This document shows positions 16,753-25,475 of a stretch of 64,000 bases of DNA, one piece after another. Origin of the DNA: Agreia pratensis. GTDB lineage: Bacteria > Actinomycetota > Actinomycetes > Actinomycetales > Microbacteriaceae. The stretch covers positions 372,001-436,000 of the forward strand of contig NZ_FXAY01000001.1 of NCBI RefSeq assembly GCF_900177685.1. Reading direction: 5' to 3'. A program made the position numbers and the translations under genes. The notes beneath the pieces are model-generated. The model made no database searches. It was given only the letters and a program-made list of their open reading frames with translations, and was not told the DNA's origin. Positions within the stretch are counted from its first letter, which is position 1; each line of letters opens with the position of its first letter.

Positions 16753-17664
16753 TTACAGCTCCTGAGCGAAGTTGCCCTGAAGCTTCGAAAATACGCGCTG
16801 GGCAATAATGAGACAGATGATTCCGACAACTGCCGCGATGACGAGTCGGAGCCCCAGTTGAGGCAGCGGTTCACCGCCGCTTCCGGGAGCCCAGAAAGCT
16901 TGCTGGAATCCGACGACGGCAAGGGTAACCGGATTGTTGAGGTAGATTTCCGCCAACCAACCGGGCATGCGAGCAGTTGCGAACGTCCAGTGATAAAGGA
17001 TGGGAGAGCCCCACATCACGAGCATGAGTACGACCTCGACAAGGTACTGAATATCTCGGAGGTAAACGTTCACCGCCGCTAGCAGAATTCCGATCGCGGC
17101 CGAGTAGATGATGACCACGCCGATTGCAGCGAGTCCGTAAAGCAGATGGGGGCCGAAGGTGAGCGTACCTGCGACAAAAGCCGCTACGAGAAGGATCACC
17201 ATCTGGATGAGGAAGTTGACCATCGCAGATCCGACGGCAGAGATCGGGAAGATCTCGCGCGGGAAGTAGACCTTCTTCACAAGGCCGGCATTGGCGACAA
17301 TCGATGAGGTAGCCCCGCCAACGATCTCGCTAAAAAGGAGATAAACGGTCAAGCCCGAGAACAGGTAGACAGCGAAATTGTTCAGGCTGCGCGCCGCACC
17401 CAGGAACTCGCCAACGACGATTGCGTAGATGAGGAGCTGTGTGAGCGGCTTGATCAAACTCCACAAGAAGCCAAGGCTGCTGTCCTTGTATCGGGCCTTG
17501 AGCTCTCTGCGAGTGAGGAGACCAAGCAGCTCTCGGTGCTTCCAGATGTCAACTACGGAAGCGACCGTGCCCTGCAGCAAGGCGCTGCGAGCGCCGGCCT
17601 CCTCAAAAGGGAGCTCCGAGAGTCTTTGTGCACGCTCTGCGGCAACGTTTTGCATTCCAGCCAC
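16753..17664 (-). CDS. wzm: ABC-2 type polysaccharide export permease (Wzm type)
   Basis: A 303-residue inner-membrane protein with about six hydrophobic segments, the channel partner of the neighbouring Wzt-type ATPase. The cytoplasmic lead-in LLTRRELKARYKDSSLGFLW is the standard ABC-2 polysaccharide permease signature. LVKKVYFPREIFPISAV, another conserved family stretch, follows the third helix, and VNVYLRDIQYLVEVVLM lies before the fifth. ATG at 17664; an in-frame ATG four codons in is also possible. Only 5 bp separate it from the ATPase gene. The divergent gap to the right, 185 bp, should carry its promoter. Confidence 0.92.
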   Translation of the reverse strand: MAGMQNVAAERAQRLSELPFEEAGARSALLQGTVASVVDIWKHRELLGLLTRRELKARYKDSSLGFLWSLIKPLTQLLIYAIVVGEFLGAARSLNNFAVYLFSGLTVYLLFSEIVGGATSSIVANAGLVKKVYFPREIFPISAVGSAMVNFLIQMVILLVAAFVAGTLTFGPHLLYGLAAIGVVIIYSAAIGILLAAVNVYLRDIQYLVEVVLMLVMWGSPILYHWTFATARMPGWLAEIYLNNPVTLAVVGFQQAFWAPGSGGEPLPQLGLRLVIAAVVGIICLIIAQRVFSKLQGNFAQEL

Positions 17665-17849
17665 TTATCTGGCCTCCAAGCCAATAAAGACGGCGACTAC
17701 GGAAACCGCCGCGATTGAGGATACATGAGTTACCCCTGGTCAAATCTGGGCGAGAGTCGTTCCCACTCTCCCCGCTTTCCCGGTCATCGTGTCCGCAACG
17801 GATATCCTGTCCTGAGATTGTTCCCCACATTCGAACGGACTCACTCAGA

Positions 17850-19007
17850 ATGACGCTTGTAATGACCCTGATGGTTCGCGACGAAGCGGACATCGTCGGC
17901 GCCATGCTTGATCACCATATTGACCAGGGGATCGACTTTTTCATCGTCACAGACAATGGTTCTGTCGATGGCACCACCGACATTCTCCGTGACTATGAAT
18001 CACGAGGAATACTTGAGCTTCGGCACGACCCTGAGCATCGCAAGCAGCAGAGTCGTGTGGTCTCCCGCATGGCCAGCGACGCCTACACGCTCTACAACGC
18101 CGACTGGGTCATAAACGCAGACGCTGACGAGTTCTTCGTTCCCGTCGATCGGTCCCGTACCCTCCACGATGTTTTCAGAGAGATGCCACGCTCATACGGC
18201 GCCTTCCAGGTTCCCGTGGTCAATCTGACAGGCCCTCCCGCCAATGCCGGCTCCGGTCTTCAACGGCTTGTGTACAGAGATCAGCGTCCGATCCAGGCGC
18301 TCGAACTCGTCGGTCTGCGCGCTCACGCCTCCCCCGATGCCATCCACGTGGGTACGGAAAACGTCGTAGTCGCTCAGGGAAACCACGAAGTGAATGTTGC
18401 ATCCATGGGTTCGCCCAGTGCAGAGCTCGCCGTCGAAGTGCTCCATCTTCCGTGGCGGTCGTGGACCCAGTTCGCGAACAAGGTCGAGATCTCTGGCCGC
18501 GCATACGAGTCGAGTCCCGACGCGACGCCCAGCCCCAACCACCATGGCATGCGTGACTACGCACGTTTTCGCGCGAACACTCTCCTTCCTTTCTACATTC
18601 GACGGCATCCCTCAGCTCGGGAGATCGACGAAGGTCTAGAAAATGGAACCTTCGTCCTAGAGGAATTCATCTCTTCTAGCCGGCCTTCACCTGTGCCCGA
18701 CCAGGATTTCGATGTAGACATCCTCCGGTCCGCGGTGCCCGTCGTAGAAGCCTTAGAAGACCTTCAACACGTCTACCTGCGGCTCCTGCACGATGCCGAG
18801 CGAGCGTCACGACTTGAGGCTGAGCAGGCCTTCGCCCGGAAGCTACATGAGGAATCCACCATCCGTGACGATCGAATCGCTGCGCTCGAAGCGAGCCTGG
18901 AGAGAACGCTCGCGCACGTAGAACATGTCGAAGCCGAGCTAGCATCCGTCAGGAACAGCTTCGAGGTTCGGTTGGGATCACGCTTACGCCGGCTCACCCG
19001 GCGATAG
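17850..19007 (+). CDS. Family 2 glycosyltransferase with C-terminal coiled coil
   Basis: A 385-residue protein of the GT2 subgroup that begins TLVMTLMVRDEADIVGAML, with nucleotide-binding TDNGSVDGTTDIL and the metal-site region NADADEFF. The last 65 residues (about 315-375) are Glu/Ala/Arg-rich with heptad spacing (SRLEAEQAFARKLHEES and similar) and likely form a coiled coil for self-association. ATG at 17850 is preferred because the beta1 strand starts directly there; an upstream in-frame ATG at 17715 would add 45 residues without family character. It stands alone on the plus strand between leftward operons. Confidence 0.8.
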   Translation: MTLVMTLMVRDEADIVGAMLDHHIDQGIDFFIVTDNGSVDGTTDILRDYESRGILELRHDPEHRKQQSRVVSRMASDAYTLYNADWVINADADEFFVPVDRSRTLHDVFREMPRSYGAFQVPVVNLTGPPANAGSGLQRLVYRDQRPIQALELVGLRAHASPDAIHVGTENVVVAQGNHEVNVASMGSPSAELAVEVLHLPWRSWTQFANKVEISGRAYESSPDATPSPNHHGMRDYARFRANTLLPFYIRRHPSAREIDEGLENGTFVLEEFISSSRPSPVPDQDFDVDILRSAVPVVEALEDLQHVYLRLLHDAERASRLEAEQAFARKLHEESTIRDDRIAALEASLERTLAHVEHVEAELASVRNSFEVRLGSRLRRLTRR

Positions 19008-19021
19008 TTGATAAACCAACC

Positions 19022-19837
19022 TCAGTTCGTGCGAGTTTGCAGGAATTGGTAGAAATCATCCTTCAGGTCAGCGAGATGATGATTCTGGTTCGTGTCATCG
19101 AGAACGAAGTCGACCTGAACGTCCGCCTTCCTCAACTCCCAGCCAAGCCCTACCGCGTATCTGCTCATCCACAGATCCTCGATGAAGGCATATTCGGTTG
19201 GAAGTCCAGCAAAGAAACGACGCTCATCCACGATCGATGCATCGCATATTGACGCGCCCGTTCCGACGTAGTCGGCTAGCGCTGCTGCCTCGGTTGGCGT
19301 CCGATTGAAATACGATCCGTGAATCGTCCAAGCCCAAAATCCCCAGATCGAACCTGGAGTCCACGAACCCACGATTTCTGTAACGAAATCACGCCGCACG
19401 TCCTGATCGTCGTCGAGCATGACGAATGCCCCGGAGGGAAGTTGGCGTCGGAGTTTTTTCGCGACGAAGAACCTCGCAATGCCGCCCATATTGATCGGGC
19501 TGTTGAAGAATTCGACGCTATGCCGTGAATCGGTTGGCCACAAGGCACGAACACTCTTCACGTAATGGCGGCCATGGATCCACTTGTTGTTCCAAAGAAC
19601 TAACCGGATGGGATGATCCGACTCTTGCTCGGTAATGAGACGAACGATCGAATCAATGCGTTGCGGCCGATTCCACAGGCACATCACAACAAGAATGGAG
19701 TCGTGGACCGGCCGCCCCCGGAGGCGCCTGAGCGGAAAGAATCCACGTGACAAGACGCGATAGCACATGCGCCACAAGAATCGATTCGCGATGTCAGTCA
19801 CCCTACTTCTCGATGTATCCAATAAATCGCGCGTCAC
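19022..19837 (-). CDS. GT-A-type glycosyltransferase
   Basis: A 271-residue protein. After a basic N-terminal stretch with GFFPLRRLRGR comes a GT-A core: ILVVMCLWNRPQRIDSIVRL, then VMLDDDQDVRRDF with the acidic metal-binding cluster, and EYAFIEDLWMSRYAVGLGWE in the acceptor region. It resembles small uncharacterised transferases of surface-polysaccharide loci; the donor is unknown. The GTG start at 19837 overlaps the upstream GT-C stop as GTGA. It is the last gene of the six-gene leftward operon beginning at 25378. Confidence 0.75.
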   Translation of the reverse strand: MTRDLLDTSRSRVTDIANRFLWRMCYRVLSRGFFPLRRLRGRPVHDSILVVMCLWNRPQRIDSIVRLITEQESDHPIRLVLWNNKWIHGRHYVKSVRALWPTDSRHSVEFFNSPINMGGIARFFVAKKLRRQLPSGAFVMLDDDQDVRRDFVTEIVGSWTPGSIWGFWAWTIHGSYFNRTPTEAAALADYVGTGASICDASIVDERRFFAGLPTEYAFIEDLWMSRYAVGLGWELRKADVQVDFVLDDTNQNHHLADLKDDFYQFLQTRTN

Positions 19838-20973
19838 GCGGTCACATGCAGAGGTTCATACATGATCACGAAGGAGTAGCCAGCGCTCAGCGCGGCAAAC
19901 ACGCATATCACGATAGCTCGAAGCGGACGCGCCCATCGACTCACGGGAACGGCCATCAGCAGCAGAAGAGGAAACATGCCGAGGATCATGCGCGGCCGTG
20001 GCCCAACACCGCTGTACGCGAGCACAGAAAAGGCTAGAACGGAGACGTACACCCAGATCTCCACTGGCATTCGGCCGCCGCCCCGTATACCGATGAGAAC
20101 GATGGCAATGACAAGACACAGTGATGCAAGCATGACGGCGTAGTGGTGATGGTCATTTGTGCGGGCGGGAATGTCTACGACGAACCAGTGCAGCAGGTCC
20201 CGACCGAGGTCGAGCTTCTGGTTCCACTGTTTCTGCGCTTCGAGCCAGATCAGAGGGTCGCCCGTACGGAGATAGGCGAACCCTCCGACGAGCACCAGCG
20301 CGACACCGCCGGCTATACCCGGGAGGATTGGCCCCCACCCCCGTCGGCGTATCAACGAAATGATCAGGAGGACTCCGCAGGCCGCGATCAAGGCAACACC
20401 GGTCGAGCGGGTGAGGCAGGCGAAGAAGACAGCGGCTGCTGCCAGACCCCAACGCTTCTTGTGCATACTCCAGAGAGCCAGCGCTGCGAAGAAGAGAAAG
20501 AAGGGCTCCGTGTAGGGCAAAGTCAACGCGACCGAGCCGGGGAACAGGCAAACGACCCAGACTGAGAAACTCGCCGCTCTCTCTCCGAAGAACTCAGCCG
20601 CAAGCATCCGGGCAACTAGGACGAACCCGAGACCGAACACGAGCGTAAGAGTGATCGCAGACGCGTCGAACGTCAGCCCTGACGCGAGGTGGAGACCCCG
20701 GATGGAGAAGGGCCACGTCGGGAAGAATCCCCATGGCCCGTAGTTGGGCCGGTCAGGCAGATTGAGCTCGGGCGGATAGCCGTTCTCTGCAAGAAACAGA
20801 TACCACCAGCCATCCCAACGGACGAGCATGTGGTGAATGGATACGGGACGATTCATCGCCAGCTGAGCGGCCACGAAGCCAGCGACGAAGACCGCTCGCG
20901 TGAGGAGAAAGATGATGGCCGTTCTCAACCACCACGACGAGAGCCATTCCCTCGGTCGCTCGGAACGAAGCAT
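19834..20973 (-). CDS. PIG-V-like GT-C glycosyltransferase
   Basis: A 379-residue membrane protein with about nine hydrophobic segments. The first external loop holds VRWDGWWYLFLAENGYP, the acidic-site motif of PIG-V/GPI mannosyltransferase-II-like GT-C enzymes. LPYTEPFFLFFAALALWSM and FFACLTRSTGVALI are the other conserved blocks of this family. Such enzymes take sugar from a polyprenyl-phosphate donor and add it outside the membrane, probably mannose here by family analogy. It follows the GT2 gene at 20979 after 5 bp and overlaps the next gene by 4 bases. DPM1-like enzymes in the window could supply the lipid donor. Confidence 0.82.
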   Translation of the reverse strand: MLRSERPREWLSSWWLRTAIIFLLTRAVFVAGFVAAQLAMNRPVSIHHMLVRWDGWWYLFLAENGYPPELNLPDRPNYGPWGFFPTWPFSIRGLHLASGLTFDASAITLTLVFGLGFVLVARMLAAEFFGERAASFSVWVVCLFPGSVALTLPYTEPFFLFFAALALWSMHKKRWGLAAAAVFFACLTRSTGVALIAACGVLLIISLIRRRGWGPILPGIAGGVALVLVGGFAYLRTGDPLIWLEAQKQWNQKLDLGRDLLHWFVVDIPARTNDHHHYAVMLASLCLVIAIVLIGIRGGGRMPVEIWVYVSVLAFSVLAYSGVGPRPRMILGMFPLLLLMAVPVSRWARPLRAIVICVFAALSAGYSFVIMYEPLHVTA

Positions 20974-20978
20974 TCCGG

Positions 20979-21983
20979 CTAATCCGACACTTTGCGGCTG
21001 TGTTCCAACGAGCCTGCAGCAATTGCTTCCGCATCGTTGAGATCAACCAAGGTCGCGGCTCGGTATGCGCGCCATTTCGATACGTGGAATCGGGGATTCA
21101 ATACGAGCCAGTAGAGCTTGCGCTTCGTGCTGTACGCGTCACGAGCGATACGCAGGCTGTCCACGAGTATCCCCCGAACGGTCATCCTCAGCTGGGCCCG
21201 CCGGCGCATAGGCGGAATCGGCTTGCCGATCTGACGAAGCGCGACGGTCTCGTCGAACATGCGCTTACCGTACTCATCGAGGGTCAGATCGTTGGAATGG
21301 ATCACGGCACCGCGCGGGGCATAAGCCTTTTTGTAACCGGCCCTGATGATGTCCTCACCGAACATCATGTCTTCGGAGTAACGCACGTCACGGTAGGGGA
21401 TGACGTCGCGCAGGAATGAGGTCCGCGTCGCGGAATTCACGTCCGAGTAGAACGACAGGGCATCGATCAGGCCTTGGTCGTGAGCCGAACCGTCATCGGA
21501 GAAGACAGTAGTGCCGAAGTCGGGACCGAAGCCGGCGAATACGCTTTCGATCTCGTACTTCAAGAGGGGGAAGCAGCCGGGTCGCGGAATCTGTTTTCCC
21601 ATCACCGCTTTGATATCCGAGTCTGTGTCTCGCAGGGGCGCGAGCAGCTCGTGCAGCCAACGATCGGTGCTGGGAATAGCGTCGTGCGTGAGGTAGGCGA
21701 TGTACTCCCCCCTCGCGAGTCTCGCCGCCAGGTTGCGTGTCTTTCCATGTCCGAAATCTGAGTTGGCGATCTCGTGGAGGCGAACTCTAGGGTGGCGAGC
21801 GACGATATCGAGCGTTCGGTCAGACGAGCCAGAGTCGATGACGAGAATATCGACTTCACCGTCGATGGTCTGGTTCTCGACAGCACTGAGAATCTCATCG
21901 AGGTAGATCTCGCCGTTGTAGGTCAATACGGCAACGGTCGCCAGCATTGTGGGGGTGACGTTCTCGGGCTGTACAACGCTCAT
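20979..21983 (-). CDS. Family 2 glycosyltransferase, rhamnosyltransferase-like
   Basis: A 334-residue GT2. The core begins TVAVLTYNGEIYLDEILSAV, followed by VIDSGSSDRTLDI, the loop SDFGHGKTRNLAA, and YLTHDAIPST at the metal site, a pattern common in rhamnosyltransferases of the RfbN/WbbL kind. RYSEDMMFGEDIIRAGYKKAY carries the acceptor-side ED motif. The start overlaps the upstream epimerase stop as ATGA. The operon context (two WsaF-like enzymes, an epimerase, a GT-C enzyme) fits assembly of a rhamnose-containing chain. Confidence 0.83.
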   Translation of the reverse strand: MSVVQPENVTPTMLATVAVLTYNGEIYLDEILSAVENQTIDGEVDILVIDSGSSDRTLDIVARHPRVRLHEIANSDFGHGKTRNLAARLARGEYIAYLTHDAIPSTDRWLHELLAPLRDTDSDIKAVMGKQIPRPGCFPLLKYEIESVFAGFGPDFGTTVFSDDGSAHDQGLIDALSFYSDVNSATRTSFLRDVIPYRDVRYSEDMMFGEDIIRAGYKKAYAPRGAVIHSNDLTLDEYGKRMFDETVALRQIGKPIPPMRRRAQLRMTVRGILVDSLRIARDAYSTKRKLYWLVLNPRFHVSKWRAYRAATLVDLNDAEAIAAGSLEHSRKVSD

Positions 21984-22906
21984 CGGGACGTCTCCATAAG
22001 TTGGGCCCAGGTCTTGGATATGCCCTCTTCGAGAGATATAAAAGTGTCATAGCCGAATTCGGAGCGGAAGCGCTCGATATCGAGTACCACTCGGTCGAGA
22101 AAAGTCGATGGCACGGGCTTCACCTCGACCGCGGGCTCCCGACCGGTCACGGACTCCATGACATCAAGCAACTGTCTAACGCTCGCACCCGAGCCGCTGC
22201 CGATGTTGTAGACACTCTCTGACGACGAGCGCCCGACCGTCTGGGCGATCATGCGTACGGCGTCGCCGACATAGAGGTAATCCCGGACCATCGAGCCGTC
22301 GCCGAGCACCGTCAACGGAAGACCCTGCGCGAGGCGAGACAAGAAAATGGGAATCACGCCCTGCTTCTTGTTCGCTCGCTGCCCTGGCCCGTAGGGGTTC
22401 GAGATTCGGAACGAGATGGACTCGAGACCGTATTTCACGCCGAAGTAGCGGAGGTATCCCTCGATGGCGAGTTTGCCGATCGCATAAGGAGAAACCGGAA
22501 GAGGAAGAGTGTCCTCCGCGAAGGAGGTGCCCGGGTGATTGCCGTAGATCGCGCCGCCCGTCGACGCGAAGAACACTTTCTGCACGCCGGCGTCTACGCA
22601 GTGCTGAAATAGCTCGATGCTCGACGCGATGTTCGTGCGCACGTCCAAGGTGGGATCATTCTCGGCGGTGGCAGGGGTGGTCGTTGACACGAAGTGAAAG
22701 ACATACTGCTGTCCGGCAACAGCTTCGGCCACATCAGAATGGTTCATGAAATCGCCAGGCACCTGCCTGACCCCGGCCGATGTATAGACCGCTCGCTGGC
22801 TGGAAAAACGGTCAAACGCAGTGACCTCGTGCCCCAGCGACACCAGCTCGTCAACGAGGTGAGAGCCGATGAACCCGTTGGCGCCCACGACGAGGCATCT
22901 AGCCAC
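21980..22906 (-). CDS. NAD-dependent epimerase/dehydratase (UDP-glucose 4-epimerase-like)
   Basis: An extended SDR of about 308 residues. The NAD loop is VGANGFIGSHL at the very start; FASTGGAIYG gives the Ser/Thr region and SPYAIGKLAIEGY the Tyr and Lys; RISNPYGPGQ, GSMVRDYLYVGDAV and YNIGSGSG follow as in GalE-like enzymes. The GTG at 22906 gives an N terminus two residues before the first strand and overlaps the upstream gene by 8 bases. GTG at 22915 is equally possible. The frame stays open for 45 codons upstream, but that part is antisense-like arginine-rich sequence inside another gene. The exact substrate is unknown. Confidence 0.82.
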   Translation of the reverse strand: MARCLVVGANGFIGSHLVDELVSLGHEVTAFDRFSSQRAVYTSAGVRQVPGDFMNHSDVAEAVAGQQYVFHFVSTTTPATAENDPTLDVRTNIASSIELFQHCVDAGVQKVFFASTGGAIYGNHPGTSFAEDTLPLPVSPYAIGKLAIEGYLRYFGVKYGLESISFRISNPYGPGQRANKKQGVIPIFLSRLAQGLPLTVLGDGSMVRDYLYVGDAVRMIAQTVGRSSSESVYNIGSGSGASVRQLLDVMESVTGREPAVEVKPVPSTFLDRVVLDIERFRSEFGYDTFISLEEGISKTWAQLMETSR

Positions 22907-24131
22907 GAATCGCACCGTCGAAAATCTCGAGGAACCTCGCGCCCGAGCTCTCCCAGTTGGTCGCCCGCACGCTGTCGGATGCTGCACGCGCGTGCGACAC
23001 CGCATCCTCGCGGTCGACGACCTCGATGAGCTTGGCGGCAAGAGCCTTCGGCGACGCCTGGGTGTACTCGATGAACTCGTTATCGCTCACCAGTCGGTTG
23101 TTCGGCCCGTCGTTCACAACGGGAATGACCCCGGCGGAGAGGAGCTCCAGTGGAAGGAGCGACATATTCGTGAGGGAGATGACAAGCCCGGCCGCGCACC
23201 GGTTGTAGACCTCATTCAGCTGATCGATCTTGAGATCTTTGAGGTTCGTGTAGTCGAACGGAATCTTATACGCGCTGACATCCCACCCCGCGAGGTTGAT
23301 CGTGTACTCCGGGCGAGCCTTGGCGAAGTGCGCTAGCGCGAGGATTCCCAGCTCGAACCCGCGACGCTCGGTGACCGGCCTCGCATAGAAGAAGATCTCC
23401 TTCCGCGGGCGGTCCTCGATGACGTTGTAGAGGTCACGGTTCGCGCCGAAGTCATAGTGCTCGGCAGGCATCCCGTATTCGGTGGACAGCTTGTGCGAGA
23501 GGAATCCTCCGGCCGTGATTCCTTGGAATCCGAAACGGTACGTGTTCTCCGCAAGCACCGAGGCCGAACCGACGGAGGTGAAATACGGCTCGAAATCCTG
23601 CACGAAGTAGAAGCGACGAGCGCGAGAACTGTCGCGGAAAGACGGATACGCCGTCTCCCAGCCGGTGGCGAAGATCACGTCGACATCGTCGGCTACACCG
23701 GCCACGGTGTGCTCCTCGATGGTGGCGTTGAGTCGAGGGTACGACGGCGACGACGCCAACATGTCCTTGATCGTGGAGACAGTGAACGGCTCGTGAGCAC
23801 TGTAGAGATAGATGCGGATCGTGTGGCCGGCGGCTTCGAGCACACTGATGAACCGGAAGATGTTCTGATGGCCCCCACTGGACTCGCCTGGAGGCGACAT
23901 GATCCACGCGATGGTGAGCTTGTCGTCGTTCAGCACGATCGGGTCGAGTACCGCCGGATGAGGGATGCTCCAGTCCACTTCACTCGCATCGTCCTCCTTC
24001 ACGAGAAGACGAATAGGAATCGACCCGGACAGGGGCTTAGGCGGCCGCGCGAGCGCGTGCAGAACGCGCCAGAAAACGGCTTTCGGCCCCTGCTCCCGCA
24101 GAACTTGCCAGGCTTTTCTTAGTGAACTCAC
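22899..24131 (-). CDS. WsaF-like family 4 glycosyltransferase (probable rhamnosyltransferase), copy A
   Basis: A 410-residue GT-B enzyme. The N-terminal half has IAWIMSPPGESSGGHQNIFR, the conserved opening of WsaF-type rhamnosyltransferases, and ARRFYFVQDFEPYF. The C-terminal nucleotide-binding half has EIFFYARPVTERRGFELG and MSLLPLELLSAGVIPVVNDG, where the Glu contacts the donor. It is closely related to the adjacent upstream gene along its full length, so the pair arose by tandem duplication. The GTG start overlaps the neighbour's stop as GTGA. It probably transfers rhamnose from dTDP-rhamnose; the donor is inferred from the family. Confidence 0.85.
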   Translation of the reverse strand: MSSLRKAWQVLREQGPKAVFWRVLHALARPPKPLSGSIPIRLLVKEDDASEVDWSIPHPAVLDPIVLNDDKLTIAWIMSPPGESSGGHQNIFRFISVLEAAGHTIRIYLYSAHEPFTVSTIKDMLASSPSYPRLNATIEEHTVAGVADDVDVIFATGWETAYPSFRDSSRARRFYFVQDFEPYFTSVGSASVLAENTYRFGFQGITAGGFLSHKLSTEYGMPAEHYDFGANRDLYNVIEDRPRKEIFFYARPVTERRGFELGILALAHFAKARPEYTINLAGWDVSAYKIPFDYTNLKDLKIDQLNEVYNRCAAGLVISLTNMSLLPLELLSAGVIPVVNDGPNNRLVSDNEFIEYTQASPKALAAKLIEVVDREDAVSHARAASDSVRATNWESSGARFLEIFDGAIRG

Positions 24132-25378
24132 CGTGCCATGGTACTTGGCCCCTCGGCCATGGCCCGGTCGAAGGCGTCGATGAACATCTCGCCGGGGTCT
24201 GCCCAGTCGACGCGCGCAACCGACTCCGCCATCTCCCGCGCGTGCTCCACCTGGCGGGCGTCATCCACGATCTCGATCATGCGCCGAGCCATCGCACCGG
24301 GCGACAGCGGCTGGTAGTCCATGTAGGGGCTCTCGAAGATCTCGCGCGTGTTCGGTCCGTCGTTCACGACGGGAACGACTCCACTCGACATGACCTCCAT
24401 GGGCAGAAGCGACATGTTCGTGAGAGACAGGATGAGCCCGGCTGCGCAGCGGTTGTAGACCTCGTTGAGCTGCGAGATGTCGAGCGCGGTGTGGTTCACG
24501 TACGGGAACGGAACCCAATAGGGCGAGATATCCCAGCCGACCATATTGATGGTGATCTCGGGTCGCAGACGATGCAGCTCGGTGAGCACCAGACGGCCGA
24601 ACTCGAAAGCGCGACGCGATGTCGGGGGGCGGGCGTAGAACAGCACCTCGCCCCGACGTGACGTGTTGGTGAACGAGTAGTGCTGCTTGTCGACCGCGTA
24701 GTCGTAGTGGTCTCCCGGCATTCCATAGTCGTCGGTGAGCTTCTTCGACAGCCACTTGCCTGCCGAGATGCCATGGAACCCGAACCGGTACGTGTTCTCC
24801 GCCAGCACGTAGTCGCTGCCCGATGCGTAGAAAGCGGGCTCGAAGTCCTGAGTGAAGTAGAAGCGACGGGCGTTCGTCGGATGCCGGTGGGCCGGGTAGG
24901 CCGTCTCCCATCCGGTCGCGAAGATGGCCTGGGTGTCGGCATCCAACCCCGTGGCCTGGTCGTAGATGCGCAGCTCGCCCCGAAGATCGGGGTAGGCGCT
25001 CGTCGTCTGCAGCATGAGCCGGATCGCAGCCACATCGATCGGCTTGGATTCTGTCGTGTAGAAGTAGACGGTCACAGAGTGGCCGGCCTTCTCAAGAAAG
25101 TCCATGAAGCGGAACGCGTTCTGGTGCCCTCCGCTCGTGCGGCCGGGGGGCGAGATGATCCACGCGGTCTTCACGTTCTTCGTGACCGGGGCGGGTGGAT
25201 CCGTCTCGAACAGGGCCGGCACCGTCCAGTCCACAGCGACGGCATCGTCGGGATGCACGAGGGACTCGCCGGGCTTGTTGGTGTTGAGATCGATCGAGAG
25301 TCGGTTGAAGACCCTCGAGGCCGCCTGGCGCGGCCCTTCCGACTTCAGCGACGTGATGGCGCGAGAAAACAAGCTCAC
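24128..25378 (-). CDS. WsaF-like family 4 glycosyltransferase (probable rhamnosyltransferase), copy B
   Basis: A 416-residue paralogue of the next gene, with the same blocks: TAWIISPPGRTSGGHQNAFR, ARRFYFTQDFEPAFYASGS, LAENTYRFGFHGISAG, EVLFYARPPTSRRAFEFG and MSLLPMEVMSSGVVPVVNDG. The start is set at GTG 25378 because AAGGAG (minus strand, 25385-25390) lies six bases before it, and the resulting N terminus (SLFSRAITSLKSEGP) aligns with copy A (SSLRKAWQVLREQGP). An ATG at 25414 would add twelve residues without a ribosome site. It is the first gene of a six-gene leftward operon, divergent from the GT2 at 25476. Confidence 0.86.
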   Translation of the reverse strand: MSLFSRAITSLKSEGPRQAASRVFNRLSIDLNTNKPGESLVHPDDAVAVDWTVPALFETDPPAPVTKNVKTAWIISPPGRTSGGHQNAFRFMDFLEKAGHSVTVYFYTTESKPIDVAAIRLMLQTTSAYPDLRGELRIYDQATGLDADTQAIFATGWETAYPAHRHPTNARRFYFTQDFEPAFYASGSDYVLAENTYRFGFHGISAGKWLSKKLTDDYGMPGDHYDYAVDKQHYSFTNTSRRGEVLFYARPPTSRRAFEFGRLVLTELHRLRPEITINMVGWDISPYWVPFPYVNHTALDISQLNEVYNRCAAGLILSLTNMSLLPMEVMSSGVVPVVNDGPNTREIFESPYMDYQPLSPGAMARRMIEIVDDARQVEHAREMAESVARVDWADPGEMFIDAFDRAMAEGPSTMAR

Positions 25379-25384
25379 GGGGGT

Positions 25385-25390
25385 CTCCTT
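25385..25390 (-). promoter_or_regulatory. Ribosome binding site deciding the start at 25378
   Basis: AAGGAG on the minus strand, six bases before GTG 25378. It selects this codon over the in-frame ATG at 25414. Confidence 0.75.
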
Positions 25391-25411
25391 CAACGGTGTT
25401 CTCGTGCTCGG

Positions 25412-25423
25412 CACCGATCGGTG
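25412..25423. promoter_or_regulatory. 12-bp perfect palindrome in a divergent promoter region
   Basis: CACCGATCGGTG reads the same on both strands and lies in the 97-bp gap between two divergent glycosyltransferase operons. This is a position where an operator could control both, but no regulator gene is nearby, so it may be chance. Confidence 0.3.
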
Positions 25424-25465
25424 GCCGCGGAACAGCTAGTAGCCTAACCATGTGCCGATCGACCG

Positions 25466-25470
25466 AGGAG
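25466..25470 (+). promoter_or_regulatory. Ribosome binding site deciding the start at 25476
   Basis: AGGAG five bases before ATG 25476 favours that codon over the in-frame GTG at 25452. Confidence 0.7.
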
Positions 25471-25475
25471 AAGCC

